The notes beneath the pieces were generated by a model. That model was not told the origin of the DNA, did not search any database, and was given only the letters and a program-made list of their open reading frames with translations. Below, one piece after another: positions 16,462-25,984 of a DNA stretch of 64,000 nt. The stretch is from Antarctobacter aquimaris (GTDB lineage Bacteria > Pseudomonadota > Alphaproteobacteria > Rhodobacterales > Rhodobacteraceae), in contig NZ_FXYF01000017.1 in assembly GCF_900184945.1 (NCBI RefSeq), forward strand, positions 1 through 64,000, read 5' to 3'. Made by a program: the position numbers and the translations under genes. The number at the start of each line of letters is the position of its first letter. Positions within the stretch are counted from its first letter, which is position 1.

Positions 16462-17414
16462 AACCTGTCGTGCTGGCCTTTCCCGGCATGGAGCCACTTG
16501 CCGCGGAGATCGCGCAAGAGGTGGGTGCCGACCGCGCAGCCGTCGGGCTGCATCGTTTTCCCGACGGCGAAACGCTGGTCACCCTGCCGCCGGACCTCCA
16601 GGGGCGAAGCGTCGCCCTGCTGGCCACCCTGAGGGACCCCGACCCTCTGGTCCTTCCCTTGCGCTTCGCGGCCGAAACCGCGCGGGAATTCGGAGCCTCC
16701 CGCGTGGGGCTCATCGCGCCTTATCTCGGCTATATGCGGCAGGACCGGCGGTTCGGTCCGGGACAGGCCGTCAGCGCGCCGCTCTTTGCCAGGTTCCTGC
16801 AAGAGAGTTTCGACTGGCTGGTCACGGTCGATCCGCACCTGCATCGGATCAGCGCTCTGCATGAGATCTTCGACATTCCCACGCGGCGGGTCGCGTCCGC
16901 GACACAGATCGCGGCCTGGATCGCGCACAACGTTCCCGATGCCATCGTCCTCGGCCCTGACGGTGAAAGCCAGCAATGGGTTGCCGAGGTCGCGGGCCTC
17001 GCGGACCGGCCCTGCGAAGTGCTCAGCAAGGTGCGCAGCGGCGACAGGACCGTGGATGTCAGCGTTCCCGACAGCAGGACGTTCCTCGATGGCACGCCCG
17101 TGATCCTCGACGACATCGCGTCATCGGGACGAACCATGGTCACGGCGATCGAACGACTGCGGCAGATCGGCACCCGTCCGCCCGTCTGCGTCATCATCCA
17201 CGCCATTTTCGCGGGCGATGCATTCGCGGACATCCGGAAAGCCGGAGCCGCACGCATCGTCACGACGGACAGCATCCCGCACGAAAGCAATGCAATCCAC
17301 CTTGGGCCCGGCATCGGGCATGCCCTGCGCGAGCTTGAGGAAGTCCTTGACCTTACCAACGCTGGAATGTTGCAGGCTCGGGGAAATGAAACCGAATCCG
17401 GGAAAGACACATGA
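16458..17414 (+). CDS. ribose-phosphate pyrophosphokinase (PRPP synthase) homologue
   Basis: This 318-residue protein is a PRPP synthase homologue. It has the tandem phosphoribosyltransferase folds, with HRFPDGE near residue 33, [19 protein letters not shown] (ATP-binding flexible loop region, about residues 92-110), DPHLHRI and a PRPP-binding loop [13 protein letters not shown] near residue 215. The loop differs from the housekeeping DDMIDTAGT form, so this is an accessory, class II/III-like enzyme. It would make or use PRPP from ribose-5-phosphate. A GTG start overlaps the phosphorylase stop; the stop overlaps the copper ATPase start. A CueR-like box lies in its last codons. Confidence 0.88.
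   Translation: MKPVVLAFPGMEPLAAEIAQEVGADRAAVGLHRFPDGETLVTLPPDLQGRSVALLATLRDPDPLVLPLRFAAETAREFGASRVGLIAPYLGYMRQDRRFGPGQAVSAPLFARFLQESFDWLVTVDPHLHRISALHEIFDIPTRRVASATQIAAWIAHNVPDAIVLGPDGESQQWVAEVAGLADRPCEVLSKVRSGDRTVDVSVPDSRTFLDGTPVILDDIASSGRTMVTAIERLRQIGTRPPVCVIIHAIFAGDAFADIRKAGAARIVTTDSIPHESNAIHLGPGIGHALRELEEVLDLTNAGMLQARGNETESGKDT
17347..17370 (+). promoter_or_regulatory. CueR-like box inside the end of the PRPP synthase gene
   Basis: A TTGACC element (17347-17352) is followed by TTACCAACGCTGGAATGTT, which resembles the copper-regulator operator ACCTTCC-N-GGAAGGT with several mismatches. It lies 40-64 bases before the ATPase start, the expected place. No good -10 sequence appears at the expected 19-base spacing, so this may be a chance match or a weak internal promoter. 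Confidence 0.35.
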
Positions 17415-19765
17415 CTCACGCGCACACTTCCCATGCCAGCCACGAGGCGGCGACAACGATCTATACCTGCCCGATGCACCCGGAGATCCGTCAGGAGGAA
17501 CCGGGCGACTGCCCGAAATGCGGAATGCATCTCGTTCCGGAAAACGAACTTGACCAGCACAAGGGCCACGACCACCACGCACATGCACAGGATGGCCACG
17601 CGGCAAGGTCCGATGGACGCTACGATACCGTGCCCGCCGGCTATGACGGCCCGGTCTACACCTGTCCGATGCATGCAGAAGTTCGGCAGACGCATCCGGG
17701 CTCCTGCCCGATCTGTGGCATGGGGCTGGAACTCGACTCCGCCACGATGGCCGAAGAGGGGCCAAACCCCGAACTGGTCGACTTCACCCGCCGTTTCTGG
17801 ATCGGCACGGTTCTCACGGTGCCTCTCCTTGTCCTGACCATGGGTCCGTTCCTCGGTCTGCCCGTTCGAGAGATATTTGGCGAACGGACGACGCTCTGGA
17901 TCGAGCTTGTGCTTGGAACGCCTGTCGTCCTGTGGTGCGGCTGGCCGTTTCTGGTTCGCGGCTGGAACTCCTTCCGCACGATGAATCTCAACATGTTCTC
18001 GCTGATCGGCATGGGCGTCATGGCTGCCTGGCTGTTCAGCATCGTCGCCGTGCTCTTGCCGGGAATTTTCCCGGACGGTTTCCGCGACGCCGAAGGCCAT
18101 GTCGGCGTCTACTTCGAGGCGGCGGCGGTCATCGTCACGCTTGTCCTTCTCGGACAGGTAATGGAATTGCGCGCGCGCGAAGGGACCGGCAAGGCGATCC
18201 GCGCGCTGCTGGATCTGGCTGCCAAGACGGCGCGGATCATCCGCGACGATGGCAGCGAAGAGGAAATCCCGCTTGAGGACGTCCAGGTCGGCGACCGGCT
18301 GCGGGTGCGCCCCGGCGACAAGGTTCCGGTCGATGGCGTGGTCGTCGATGGCCGCTCTTCGGTCGATGAAAGCATGATCACGGGTGAGCCTGTTCCCGTC
18401 GAAAAGGTCGCGGGCGAGCCGGTGACAGGCGCCACCATCAACGGGACGGGATCCCTGGTGATCGAGGCGCGCCGGGTCGGTGCGGACACCATGCTGAGCC
18501 AGATCGTCGAGATGGTGGCCAATGCGCAGCGGTCGCGGGCGCCGATCCAGAAATATGCCGACAAGGTTTCGGGATATTTCGTGCCCGCCGTCATCGCCAT
18601 CGCGGTTCTGTCCTTCATCGGCTGGGCTGTCTGGGGCCCTGCGCCGGCCTTGTCCTATGCCCTGATCGCCGCTGTCGCCGTCCTGATCATCGCGTGTCCC
18701 TGTGCCCTTGGCCTTGCGACACCGATGTCCATCATGACGGCAACCGGCCGCGGCGCGCAGGCGGGGGTTCTGATCAAGAACGCCGAGGCGCTCGAGCGTT
18801 TCGAGAAGGTCGACACCCTGATCGTCGACAAGACAGGAACCCTCACGATGGGCAAACCCCGTCTGGTCGGCGTGTTCCCCGAGGCGGGGCATGACGAGGC
18901 CGAGGTGCTGCGCCTTGCTGCAACCCTCGAGAAAGGGTCGGAACATCCTTTGGCCGAAGCGATCGTGGAAGGCGCCGAAGAACGTGGCGTCACGCTCGCG
19001 AATGCAGACGACTTCGAGGCCGTCACCGGCAAGGGCGTCATGGGCAGGGTCGATGGGAAGTCCGTCGCGCTCGGGAACCTCAAGCTGGTTCGGGATCTCG
19101 GACTGGAGGCGGGCCACCTGACCGAAAAGGCGAATTATCGGCGCGACGAGGGTGAAACCGTCATGTTCGTGGTGGTCGAGGGCGAGGTCGCCGGAATGGT
19201 CAGTGTCGCTGATCCGGTGAAGGAGACAACCCCCGCCGCGCTCAAGGCACTTCACGACCTCGGCTTCCGTATCATCATGGCGACGGGCGACAATGAACGA
19301 ACGGCAAGAGCGGTGGCTCAACGCCTCGGCATCGACGAAATCCGCGCCGACGTCCTGCCGGAGGACAAGGCCTCGATCATCAGGGAACTTCAGGACAAGG
19401 GCGCGAAGGTCGCCATGGCCGGGGACGGTGTCAACGACGCCCCTGCCCTCGCACAGGCCGATGTGGGGATCGCCATGGGCACCGGCGCCGACGTTGCGAT
19501 CGAAAGCGCCGGGATCACGCTGATCAAAGGCAACCTCGACGGCATCGTGCGCGCGCGGCGACTGGCCCGCGCCACCATGCGCAACATCCGGCAGAACCTC
19601 TTTTTCGCGCTGATCTACAACGCCTCGGGGGTCCCCGTCGCGGCGGGCGTGTTGTTCCCGGTCTTCGGCATCCTGATCAGCCCGATGTTCGCCGCCTTCG
19701 CGATGAGCGCGTCTTCGATCTCGGTGGTGCTCAATTCGCTGCGGCTGCGCGGCGCAAAGATTTGA
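17411..19765 (+). CDS. copper-translocating P-type ATPase with N-terminal HMBD domains
   Basis: This 784-residue P1B ATPase exports copper. The N terminus has two short heavy-metal-binding domains with paired cysteines ([20 protein letters not shown] and CPMH...CPICGM, about residues 20-110) separated by a His-rich linker ([16 protein letters not shown]), in place of the usual HMA domains. The core motifs are present: TGEP (actuator), CPC in [13 protein letters not shown] (transport site), DKTGT (phosphorylation), SEHPLAEAI and [10 protein letters not shown]. Eight membrane segments are expected. It overlaps the PRPP synthase gene by four bases and is followed by DUF2933 and methyltransferase-like genes. 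Length and motifs are normal. Confidence 0.95.
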   Translation: MTHAHTSHASHEAATTIYTCPMHPEIRQEEPGDCPKCGMHLVPENELDQHKGHDHHAHAQDGHAARSDGRYDTVPAGYDGPVYTCPMHAEVRQTHPGSCPICGMGLELDSATMAEEGPNPELVDFTRRFWIGTVLTVPLLVLTMGPFLGLPVREIFGERTTLWIELVLGTPVVLWCGWPFLVRGWNSFRTMNLNMFSLIGMGVMAAWLFSIVAVLLPGIFPDGFRDAEGHVGVYFEAAAVIVTLVLLGQVMELRAREGTGKAIRALLDLAAKTARIIRDDGSEEEIPLEDVQVGDRLRVRPGDKVPVDGVVVDGRSSVDESMITGEPVPVEKVAGEPVTGATINGTGSLVIEARRVGADTMLSQIVEMVANAQRSRAPIQKYADKVSGYFVPAVIAIAVLSFIGWAVWGPAPALSYALIAAVAVLIIACPCALGLATPMSIMTATGRGAQAGVLIKNAEALERFEKVDTLIVDKTGTLTMGKPRLVGVFPEAGHDEAEVLRLAATLEKGSEHPLAEAIVEGAEERGVTLANADDFEAVTGKGVMGRVDGKSVALGNLKLVRDLGLEAGHLTEKANYRRDEGETVMFVVVEGEVAGMVSVADPVKETTPAALKALHDLGFRIIMATGDNERTARAVAQRLGIDEIRADVLPEDKASIIRELQDKGAKVAMAGDGVNDAPALAQADVGIAMGTGADVAIESAGITLIKGNLDGIVRARRLARATMRNIRQNLFFALIYNASGVPVAAGVLFPVFGILISPMFAAFAMSASSISVVLNSLRLRGAKI

Positions 19766-19780
19766 AACGGAGCTCAAACC

Positions 19781-20047
19781 ATGAATGATCACAGCGAACA
19801 CCCAATCCCGGACGTTTTGGGCGAACATGCGCCGCCGCCGTCCTTCTGGAGGTCGCGCGCAGGCATTTATCTGATCGTCGCGCTGGTTTTGGGCGGCCTC
19901 CTCCTCGGTTACGAGCATCGGGTCCATATCTTCGCCGACGACTGGATCCTCTGGTTGCCGATCCTGATCTGCGTGGGCATGCATTTCTTCATGCATGGCG
20001 GTCACGGCGGACATGGAGGCCATGGGTCGGGAGGCGACCGAAGATGA
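19781..20047 (+). CDS. DUF2933 family small membrane protein
   Basis: This 88-residue protein has two membrane segments (about residues 28-47 and 54-70) and ends in a Gly/His-rich tail (HGGHGGHGGHGSGG). This layout is that of DUF2933 proteins, which are common beside copper ATPase genes. The His tail could bind copper or another metal on the face where it ends, but no role has been shown. It overlaps the next gene by four bases and follows the ATPase by 15 bases, so it belongs to the same operon. Confidence 0.85.
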   Translation: MNDHSEHPIPDVLGEHAPPPSFWRSRAGIYLIVALVLGGLLLGYEHRVHIFADDWILWLPILICVGMHFFMHGGHGGHGGHGSGGDRR

Positions 20048-20727
20048 ACGATCTCGGACCTTCCTACGGGCTCTGGCTGCTCGTGTTCATCAACTCGGCG
20101 GTCTTCATCCTCTTCGCCTTCAGCTTTTTCAAGCCGCAGACATCGCGGGACTGGCGCAGTTTCGGGGCCTTCAGCGCCTTCATCGTGGCGCTCTTCGCCG
20201 AGATGTATGGCTTTCCCCTGACGATCTTCTTCCTGTCCGGCTGGCTCCAGTCGAACTGGCCGGGCATCGACTGGTTCGCCCATGACAGCGGGCACCTGCC
20301 GGAGATGATCCTCGGATGGCGCTCCAATCCGCATTTCGGCCTGTTTCACCTGCTCAGCTTCGGCCTGATCGGCGCGGGATTCTGGCTGATCTCGGTGGCC
20401 TGGCATCACCTCTGGACCGCGCAGCGGCACGGACGCCTGGCGGTTGGTGGCCCCTACGCCCGGATCCGGCATCCGCAATATGCGGGCTTCGTTCTCATCA
20501 TGGCCGGGTTTCTCCTGCAGTGGCCTACGCTGCTGACGCTGGCGATGTTCCCGGTCCTCGTCTGGATGTATGCGCGCCTCGCCCGCAGCGAGGAAGCCGA
20601 GAGCCGCGCCAGGTTCGGCAAGGCCTGGGACAGCTATGCCGCGCGGGTTCCCGCCTTCGTTCCGCGCTTTGAGCCGTCCGGCGCGGTGACCGGCACCGGA
20701 AGTCACGGAGACGCCGATGGCGCATAA
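20044..20727 (+). CDS. isoprenylcysteine carboxyl methyltransferase-like membrane protein
   Basis: This 227-residue protein belongs to the ICMT/PEMT-like membrane methyltransferase superfamily. It has about five membrane helices, with the family signature GGPYARIRHPQYAGF near residue 137 and the second motif EEAESRARFGKAWDSYAARV near 183. Bacterial members methylate unknown small or lipid substrates; many sit in metal resistance clusters. Its start overlaps the DUF2933 stop by four bases, and its end overlaps the transporter gene by eleven bases. Substrate unknown. Confidence 0.85.
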   Translation: MNDLGPSYGLWLLVFINSAVFILFAFSFFKPQTSRDWRSFGAFSAFIVALFAEMYGFPLTIFFLSGWLQSNWPGIDWFAHDSGHLPEMILGWRSNPHFGLFHLLSFGLIGAGFWLISVAWHHLWTAQRHGRLAVGGPYARIRHPQYAGFVLIMAGFLLQWPTLLTLAMFPVLVWMYARLARSEEAESRARFGKAWDSYAARVPAFVPRFEPSGAVTGTGSHGDADGA

Positions 20728-22033
20728 ACATGACTCCGCGGGCCGCGACGGCTCGATCAGTCTGACCAGCGCCGTCGCCATGGGAACGGGCGTGATGATC
20801 GGCGCCGGGATCTTTGCCTTGACCGGCCAGATCGCCGGACTTGCGGGCCCGTGGTTTCCGCTTTCCTTCATCGCCGGGGCCGTGGTGACCGCGTTCAGCG
20901 CCTATTCCTACATCGCCATGTCGAACCGGTGGCCATCCTCCGGTGGCATCGCGATGATCCTGACCAAGGCCTACGGCCCGGGAGCGGTTGCCGGGGCGGC
21001 CTCGCTTCTCATGGCGTTAAGCATGGTCATCAACGAAAGCCTGGTGGCGCGGACCTTCGCCGCATACGCGCTGCGTCCGTTCGACATCGAGGGTGGGCCA
21101 TTGGTCCCGCTCATCGCCGTGGGCCTCATCCTTTTCGCCTATGTCGTCAACGCGTCCGGAAACCGGTCGGTCGGACTGCTGTCGGTTCTGATGTCGGCGC
21201 TGAAGATCGGCGGCATTGCCTTGTTCGGCGTGGCCGCCCTCTGGGCGAGCGGGTCCGCGGGCGGTGACACCGGCACGTCGAACGACTTTGCCGCCATCGG
21301 CTTCGTGGGTTCGGTCGCGCTGTCGATCCTCGCCTTCAAAGGCTTCACCACGATCACCAATTCCGGCGGCGAAATCACCGACCCGCATCGCAACGTCGGG
21401 CGCACGATCGTGATCTCGATCGTGATCTGTGCGGTGACCTATCTTCTGGTCGCCCTCGCGGTCGGTTCCAGCCTGACACCCGCCGAGATCGAGGACGCCC
21501 GCGACTACGCCCTCGCCGAGGCCGCGAAGCCGGTCCTGGCGCAGACGGCGTTCTACCTCACCGTGGCCCTTGCGATGGTGGCGACCGCGTCGGGGATCAT
21601 TGCCAGCGTCTTCGCGGTGTCCCGTATGCTGACCATGCTGACCGACATGGAAATGATCCCGCACAGCCATTTCGGCATGTCCGGCTCGATCCGGTCACAC
21701 ATGCTGATCTACACGGTCGTGATTGCCGCCACGCTCGCGGTCCTGTTCGATCTGTCCCGCATCGCGTCGCTCGGGGCGTTCTTCTACCTCGTCATGGACA
21801 TGGCGGTGCATTGGGGCGTGTGGAGCCGCCTGCGGGACGAAATCGACGCACGCGGATGGGTGATCCTGACGGCACTGGCGCTCGACGCGATCGTGCTCGC
21901 CGCCTTCACGGTTCTGAAATGGCAATCCGACCCGATGATCGTGGCCTACGCCGTCGGCGGTATCGTCGCGGTCTTCACCTACGAGAGGCTTTACCTGGGA
22001 ACCTGGTTCGGTGACCAGAAAGAGGAGGCGTAA
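20717..22033 (+). CDS. APC-superfamily amino acid permease
   Basis: This 438-residue protein is an amino acid-polyamine-organocation transporter with about 12 membrane helices. The first helix carries the family motif GTGVMIGAGIFALTGQIAGLAG near residues 23-44 (Gly-rich substrate loop), and the sixth-helix region with LAFKGFTTITNSGGEI is also typical. It would move an amino acid or related amine across the inner membrane; the substrate cannot be told. It is the last clear member of the coupled operon that begins with the small membrane protein at 13206. Why an amino acid carrier is in a copper operon is not known. Confidence 0.88.
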   Translation: MAHKHDSAGRDGSISLTSAVAMGTGVMIGAGIFALTGQIAGLAGPWFPLSFIAGAVVTAFSAYSYIAMSNRWPSSGGIAMILTKAYGPGAVAGAASLLMALSMVINESLVARTFAAYALRPFDIEGGPLVPLIAVGLILFAYVVNASGNRSVGLLSVLMSALKIGGIALFGVAALWASGSAGGDTGTSNDFAAIGFVGSVALSILAFKGFTTITNSGGEITDPHRNVGRTIVISIVICAVTYLLVALAVGSSLTPAEIEDARDYALAEAAKPVLAQTAFYLTVALAMVATASGIIASVFAVSRMLTMLTDMEMIPHSHFGMSGSIRSHMLIYTVVIAATLAVLFDLSRIASLGAFFYLVMDMAVHWGVWSRLRDEIDARGWVILTALALDAIVLAAFTVLKWQSDPMIVAYAVGGIVAVFTYERLYLGTWFGDQKEEA

Positions 22034-22045
22034 TACGCTGGGACC

Positions 22046-23011
22046 ATGCCACGAGGCGAGCCATCCGTTGTCCTGCTGATGAGCCTGAGCGCTGCGGCGC
22101 TCGGAGTTCTCGTCGGCTACGCCGCTGCGACAGCGGACTGGCGGCCAGTCCTGTCGGGTGTTTTCCTGGCGCTGGCGACATTCGTGGCAGGCCTCGTTTG
22201 GACCGGGCTCAGGACATGCCGCCGCAGTTCTGCTACGGACACGATAGGCTGGCGCCTGGCGCGGACCTGCATTCTGGCGGCTCTGCGCCCCGCGATGCGC
22301 GCGGTGCTGTCGACCCGTGAAATCCCGGGACTGGACGGTTCGGCGAGGCTCCTGCCCGACGAAATCGACGCCATTTCCGCACGGGTCGAGCCGATGGCCG
22401 TTCGCCTGCGCGAACACGCCGCTCTCGCGGATCTTCCGGGCGTCGGGAACCGGCTCATGGTCGAACTCGCCATATTCACGGCGGCTGGCTACCGGGTCCT
22501 TCTGGATGCGGGCTGGACCGTCGAAGCTGCCCGAAGCGCGCTGGCGGACGCCGGCTGGCTGCTTTATTCGCAGATGCTCGCGCTCTCCTCTATGCCATTC
22601 CGGCTGACGACCCGCGACCCGGCCAAACGTCTGCGGCGGACCATCCGAACCCTTTTGCGGTTCCCGTTCGACGCACCGGGCGCGCCCGGATACGAGGTGC
22701 ATGTCAGCGAGGATGCATCCGGGATCTCGACGCATTTCACCCACTGCCCGCCGCAGACCTTCGTCCGGACACTGACCCGCAGCGAAGACCGGGGCGACCT
22801 CGAGGCCTTCCGGCAGAGCTGGTGCCGTTACGACTGGCCCGGGGCAGACCTGATCGCCGGGGATGGGAGGCGCGGGCACTATTCCCGACCGCGGACGCTG
22901 TCCCATGGAGACGCCGTTTGCGACATGTGCTGGCGCGGCGAAGTGGGCGCGAGATCAAAGGATCGAACCCGCACGGATCGCGGCCTTGCCGACGGGAGGG
23001 ACACGCAATGA
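22046..23011 (+). CDS. membrane-anchored protein resembling ATC hydrolase
   Basis: This 321-residue protein has two membrane helices at the N terminus (about residues 8-27 and 33-54) and a soluble domain whose end, HYSRPRTLSHGDAVCDMCWRG (about residues 278-298), resembles the C terminus of L-2-amino-thiazoline-4-carboxylate hydrolase-family proteins (ThrLeu, small acidic residues, then C-D). The family relation is tentative. If true it may act on a cysteine-related compound, which would fit an amino acid carrier next to it. It starts 12 bases after the permease stop. Confidence 0.55.
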   Translation: MPRGEPSVVLLMSLSAAALGVLVGYAAATADWRPVLSGVFLALATFVAGLVWTGLRTCRRSSATDTIGWRLARTCILAALRPAMRAVLSTREIPGLDGSARLLPDEIDAISARVEPMAVRLREHAALADLPGVGNRLMVELAIFTAAGYRVLLDAGWTVEAARSALADAGWLLYSQMLALSSMPFRLTTRDPAKRLRRTIRTLLRFPFDAPGAPGYEVHVSEDASGISTHFTHCPPQTFVRTLTRSEDRGDLEAFRQSWCRYDWPGADLIAGDGRRGHYSRPRTLSHGDAVCDMCWRGEVGARSKDRTRTDRGLADGRDTQ

Positions 23012-23318
23012 TGGTCTCCGGAAATCGCTCCGACCTGGTCCGACGCCGTCGGGTCCTGTCGTTCTTGGGGCTTGCAAAGCCTTATCGCGGCACAAATCGA
23101 TCCACCTGGATCGTGGCGACCGACCTCTTCTGCGCCCGCCGCTTGCGGCCAAACGGTGGAGCGCGGTTGATGCAGGGCTTTCCTGCTTCGGAGGGCCCAA
23201 AACCGGCCCTCTTCATCGCGACCGGCCATCGCCCGGCCGCTTCCCGCGGCCTGCCGTTTGGCAGGGCGCGTGATCGGCGGGATCACCCCGCCAATCCCCA
23301 ACGAAAGGAGTACTTCTC
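23012..23318. other. gene-free stretch
   Basis: I see no convincing gene in these 307 bases. Overlapping open frames lack family resemblance and start signals. The 3' end holds a short GC hairpin (GGCGGG-ATCA-CCCCGCC near 23277) followed by CGAAAGGAG, the ribosome-binding site of the next gene, so the segment is probably the leader and promoter region of the cytochrome-like gene. Confidence 0.5.
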
Positions 23319-23732
23319 ATGAAACATGCCGTTCTGGCCTTTTTGAGCCTGGAGATCCTCGCCGGTACGACGGCACTCGCGGATGACAACGGCAAGCACA
23401 TGATGACGTCCGTAGACATGATGGCACCCGGCCTGATGATGCCGACCATGAATGCTGCACGCGGAAGGGAGTTGTTTGCATCGAAAGGCTGTGTCGTCAG
23501 CCATTCGATCAACGGGGTCGGAGGGGAAGATGCCCCGATGCTTGATGCCGAGTTCATGGACGACGTCATGAACCCGTTCGAGTTTGCCGCCCGCATGTGG
23601 CGCGGCGCGGGCGCGATGGTCGCGCTTCAGGAAGATGAACTTGGCGGCCAGATCGATTTCACCGGCGAGCAACTCGCCGACATCATCGCATTCGTCCATG
23701 ATGCAAAGAAACAGCGCAGATTTTCGTTATGA
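23319..23732 (+). CDS. cytochrome c-like protein with altered haem motif
   Basis: This 137-residue exported protein has a signal peptide (AVLAFLSLEILAGTTALA) and the fold pattern of a class I monohaem cytochrome: GRELFASKGC near residue 54, then NGVGGEDAP and a C-terminal helix (EQLADIIAFVHD) like that of cytochrome c family proteins. The haem motif reads CVVSH instead of CxxCH; the codon is AGC in place of TGC. With one cysteine left, haem could be held by a single thioether bond, or not at all. The frame is intact, which argues against an old pseudogene. A Met-rich patch (MMTSVDMMAPGLMMPTM) follows the signal peptide. Confidence 0.8.
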   Translation: MKHAVLAFLSLEILAGTTALADDNGKHMMTSVDMMAPGLMMPTMNAARGRELFASKGCVVSHSINGVGGEDAPMLDAEFMDDVMNPFEFAARMWRGAGAMVALQEDELGGQIDFTGEQLADIIAFVHDAKKQRRFSL

Positions 23733-23843
23733 ACGCGAGGACGACCATCACGGGGAAGACAAGAAGGATGACCATTGATTACATCGAAATGGTCAGCGTG
23801 ACCTGTCGCTGATCCGGATTGCGCTCCGGCCTTGGGGCCGCTC

Positions 23844-25130
23844 TTATCCGACCCGGATCCAGGTTGCCATTCCGTCGGCTTGGTGGCTCAACATGTGGCA
23901 GTGCAACATCCAGGCGCCAGGATTGTCGAGTGTCACGATCATGGTCCTCTGCTCGCCGATGTCGAGAAAAATCGAGTCGCGGAAGGCGCCAAGTGTCCCC
24001 GAGGGGTCGCGCTCCCGGAAATGATGACCATGCAGGTGCATGACATGCGGGAAACCGGTTTCATTCCGAACCGAGATTTCGACCGTGGTTCCCCGCGGCA
24101 CCGACAGGAACGGTTGCCGTGGCAGTCCCGATGCGTCGTTCAGCGCCCAGGTCCCCGTGCCACGATGGGGGCGTCCTCCGGCTCCGCCCTGCAACACGAG
24201 TTCGACCGACCGTGACGGGTCTTGTTCGTGGGGGGTCGGGTTTGGTGGCAACGGCTTGATGGGTTCCGTCGTCGGCGGACGCGCACCAGAGACGACGATC
24301 TCGCCCAGATCGGTTTCGCCCGGCCCCCAGACATCCTTGAAAAGGATCTGGCCGATCACGTCACCAATGACGTCGCAGCGTTGTCCGGGTGCAAGAAGAA
24401 CGGTCTCGAGTTCCATCGGCTCGGACAAGGGCATGCCGTCAAATGCCACGATCCGGCCAACCAATCCGGAAAGACGCAGGCGATAAATCCGGTCGATGGA
24501 CGGATTGATCAGCCGCAATCGCAGACGATCCCCAGATTTGACGCTGTCTACTGAAGCGTAAGTCGTCACCACATTCCCGATCCGGCCCACGGTCGAGAAC
24601 TGGTCGGCGCGGAACGCTTCATCGTAGTTTCCGTCCTGATCGAGCAGCACGTCAAAGAACTGGACGACGATATCGTGATCGACGGCAGGCGGATTTTTCT
24701 CGTCAACGATGAAAGCGCCGAAAAGCCCCCGACTGACCTGATCGTAGGACAGGTAATGCGAGTGGTACCAAAACGTGCCCGCGTCCAGAACGTCGAACCG
24801 GAATTGAAAACTCTCGCCCGGCGCGACGACGTCCTGTGTCAGGACGTTGACGCCATCCATACGATTGGGAAGCCGAAGCCCGTGCCAATGGACAAGGGCA
24901 CCGTCGTCAAGGCGATTCTTCAACGTGATGTCGACCGCCTGGCCTTGCCGGAACCGCAGTGTTGGACCCGGCAGGCTTCCGTTGAAACCGAGCATCGGGA
25001 TATCCCGTCCGGCGATCCGCGTGTCGATGCTGCCCGGCACAAGTGTGATACGTTCGGTGGCCGCAGGCAGACGGGTGGCGACAAATGACGCCGGTGCGCC
25101 AGCCAGGACGCCTCTTCTGGTCAATCGCAT
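23844..25130 (-). CDS. multicopper oxidase, Tat-exported (copy 1)
   Basis: This protein of about 428 residues has three cupredoxin domains of the laccase/CueO type. Copper ligands are seen as HWHGLRLP (near residue 80), YHSHYLS, HVMHLHGHHF (near 360) and HCHMLSHQADGM at the C terminus, so types 1, 2 and 3 copper sites are complete. The start at 25130 gives a twin-arginine signal (LTRRGVLAG), so it is folded and loaded with copper before export. Such enzymes oxidise Cu(I) to less harmful Cu(II). The open frame reaches further upstream to 25187, but the Tat start is preferred. It lies opposite to the genes before it. Confidence 0.92.
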   Translation of the reverse strand: MRLTRRGVLAGAPASFVATRLPAATERITLVPGSIDTRIAGRDIPMLGFNGSLPGPTLRFRQGQAVDITLKNRLDDGALVHWHGLRLPNRMDGVNVLTQDVVAPGESFQFRFDVLDAGTFWYHSHYLSYDQVSRGLFGAFIVDEKNPPAVDHDIVVQFFDVLLDQDGNYDEAFRADQFSTVGRIGNVVTTYASVDSVKSGDRLRLRLINPSIDRIYRLRLSGLVGRIVAFDGMPLSEPMELETVLLAPGQRCDVIGDVIGQILFKDVWGPGETDLGEIVVSGARPPTTEPIKPLPPNPTPHEQDPSRSVELVLQGGAGGRPHRGTGTWALNDASGLPRQPFLSVPRGTTVEISVRNETGFPHVMHLHGHHFRERDPSGTLGAFRDSIFLDIGEQRTMIVTLDNPGAWMLHCHMLSHQADGMATWIRVG

Positions 25131-25223
25131 CCCGATGTCTCCAGCACATCGCCGCGGCTCGCCCGCGTCTCGGGTTGCCTGTGCCATCCCCCCAACGCGG
25201 GGTTCAAGCCACGGACCCGGAGA

Positions 25224-25805
25224 TCACGCGGTTGTCAGCTTGGGATGAAGATAGACACGCGCGCCCACATCAACCCGTTCGTACAGATCCTTGATGTGCT
25301 CGTTTGTCAGACGGGCACAACCGTTCGAGACGGCGGAACCGATCGTTCCGGGCGCATTGGTGCCGTGTATGCGCAGGTAGGTGTCCTGACCTTCGTCATT
25401 GTAAAGATAGAGCGCCCTGGCACCGAGCGGGTTGTTCGGCCCTCCCTTCATGCCGCCCCTGTAGCGCGCATACTTGTGGGGCTCTCTGCGGATCATGGCG
25501 TCGGTTGGCCGCCACCAAGGCCATTTCGCCTTTCGGGCTACGGTGAACTCTCCCGGTTGATACAAGCCCTTGCGCCCCACCCCCACTCCGTAGCGGATTG
25601 CCGCGCCCTCATCGAGCATGAAGTACAGGAAGAAATCGTCCGGGACGACGTGGACATCTCCGGGCAACCAGTCCTTCTGGCCAGTGTCCACAGGTTGCGG
25701 CAGAAAGCGGTCCGGCAGTTGGACGCTATGAGCGAACAACCCGCTCGGGGCTGCGATACAGGCCACAGACGTTGATAGAAACTTTCGGCGATTCAGCCAT
25801 ATCAT
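25224..25805 (-). CDS. L,D-transpeptidase, Tat-type signal (copy 1)
   Basis: This 193-residue protein is a YkuD-type L,D-transpeptidase. The catalytic motif is present as HGTNAPGTIGS then SNGCARLT near residues 155-180 (catalytic cysteine in SNGCA). The N terminus is MIWLNRRKFLSTSVACIAA, a twin-arginine or Sec signal, putting it in the periplasm, where it makes 3-3 cross-links in peptidoglycan or attaches proteins to it. It lies between a multicopper oxidase and the CueR-like site of the DUF305 gene. A second copy occurs at 40359. Copper is known to inhibit enzymes of this class in Enterobacteriaceae, which may explain its place here. Confidence 0.9.
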   Translation of the reverse strand: MIWLNRRKFLSTSVACIAAPSGLFAHSVQLPDRFLPQPVDTGQKDWLPGDVHVVPDDFFLYFMLDEGAAIRYGVGVGRKGLYQPGEFTVARKAKWPWWRPTDAMIRREPHKYARYRGGMKGGPNNPLGARALYLYNDEGQDTYLRIHGTNAPGTIGSAVSNGCARLTNEHIKDLYERVDVGARVYLHPKLTTA

Positions 25806-25931
25806 CACGACACCTCTCTTCGACAACATGAAAAAGTGGCCGCCCTCCAGGTAACACTCACGATCCTGTGAGAGGGGCCCCGTGCGGCCGGCTTGTTGCC
25901 GTAACGGCACGAATCCGGCGCCGAAATGGAA

Positions 25932-25949
25932 CCTTCCTGCGCTGGAATG
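25932..25949 (+). promoter_or_regulatory. CueR-like operator before the DUF305 operon
   Basis: CCTTCC-TGCGC-TGGAATG shows the TTCC/GGAA half-sites and spacing of MerR-type copper boxes, 36-53 bases before the DUF305 start codon. The -35 element would be TGGAAC. The match to the palindrome is imperfect (GGAATG instead of GGAAGG), so regulation by CueR is likely but not proved. Confidence 0.55.
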
Positions 25950-25984
25950 TTGTTTGCAAACAGAGTCCTAAGCGGAGGGAAAAC

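Noticed and set aside
17347-17371. Independent strong promoter for the ATPase at 17411
   Set aside because: The CueR-like box has mismatches and no -10 sequence at the right spacing; recorded only as a weak site.
16730-20023. Very long open frame (about 1097 codons) on the minus strand
   Set aside because: It is antisense to the PRPP synthase and copper ATPase genes, is rich in Arg/Asp/His as expected for a GC-rich shadow, has no recognisable domain and no start signal.
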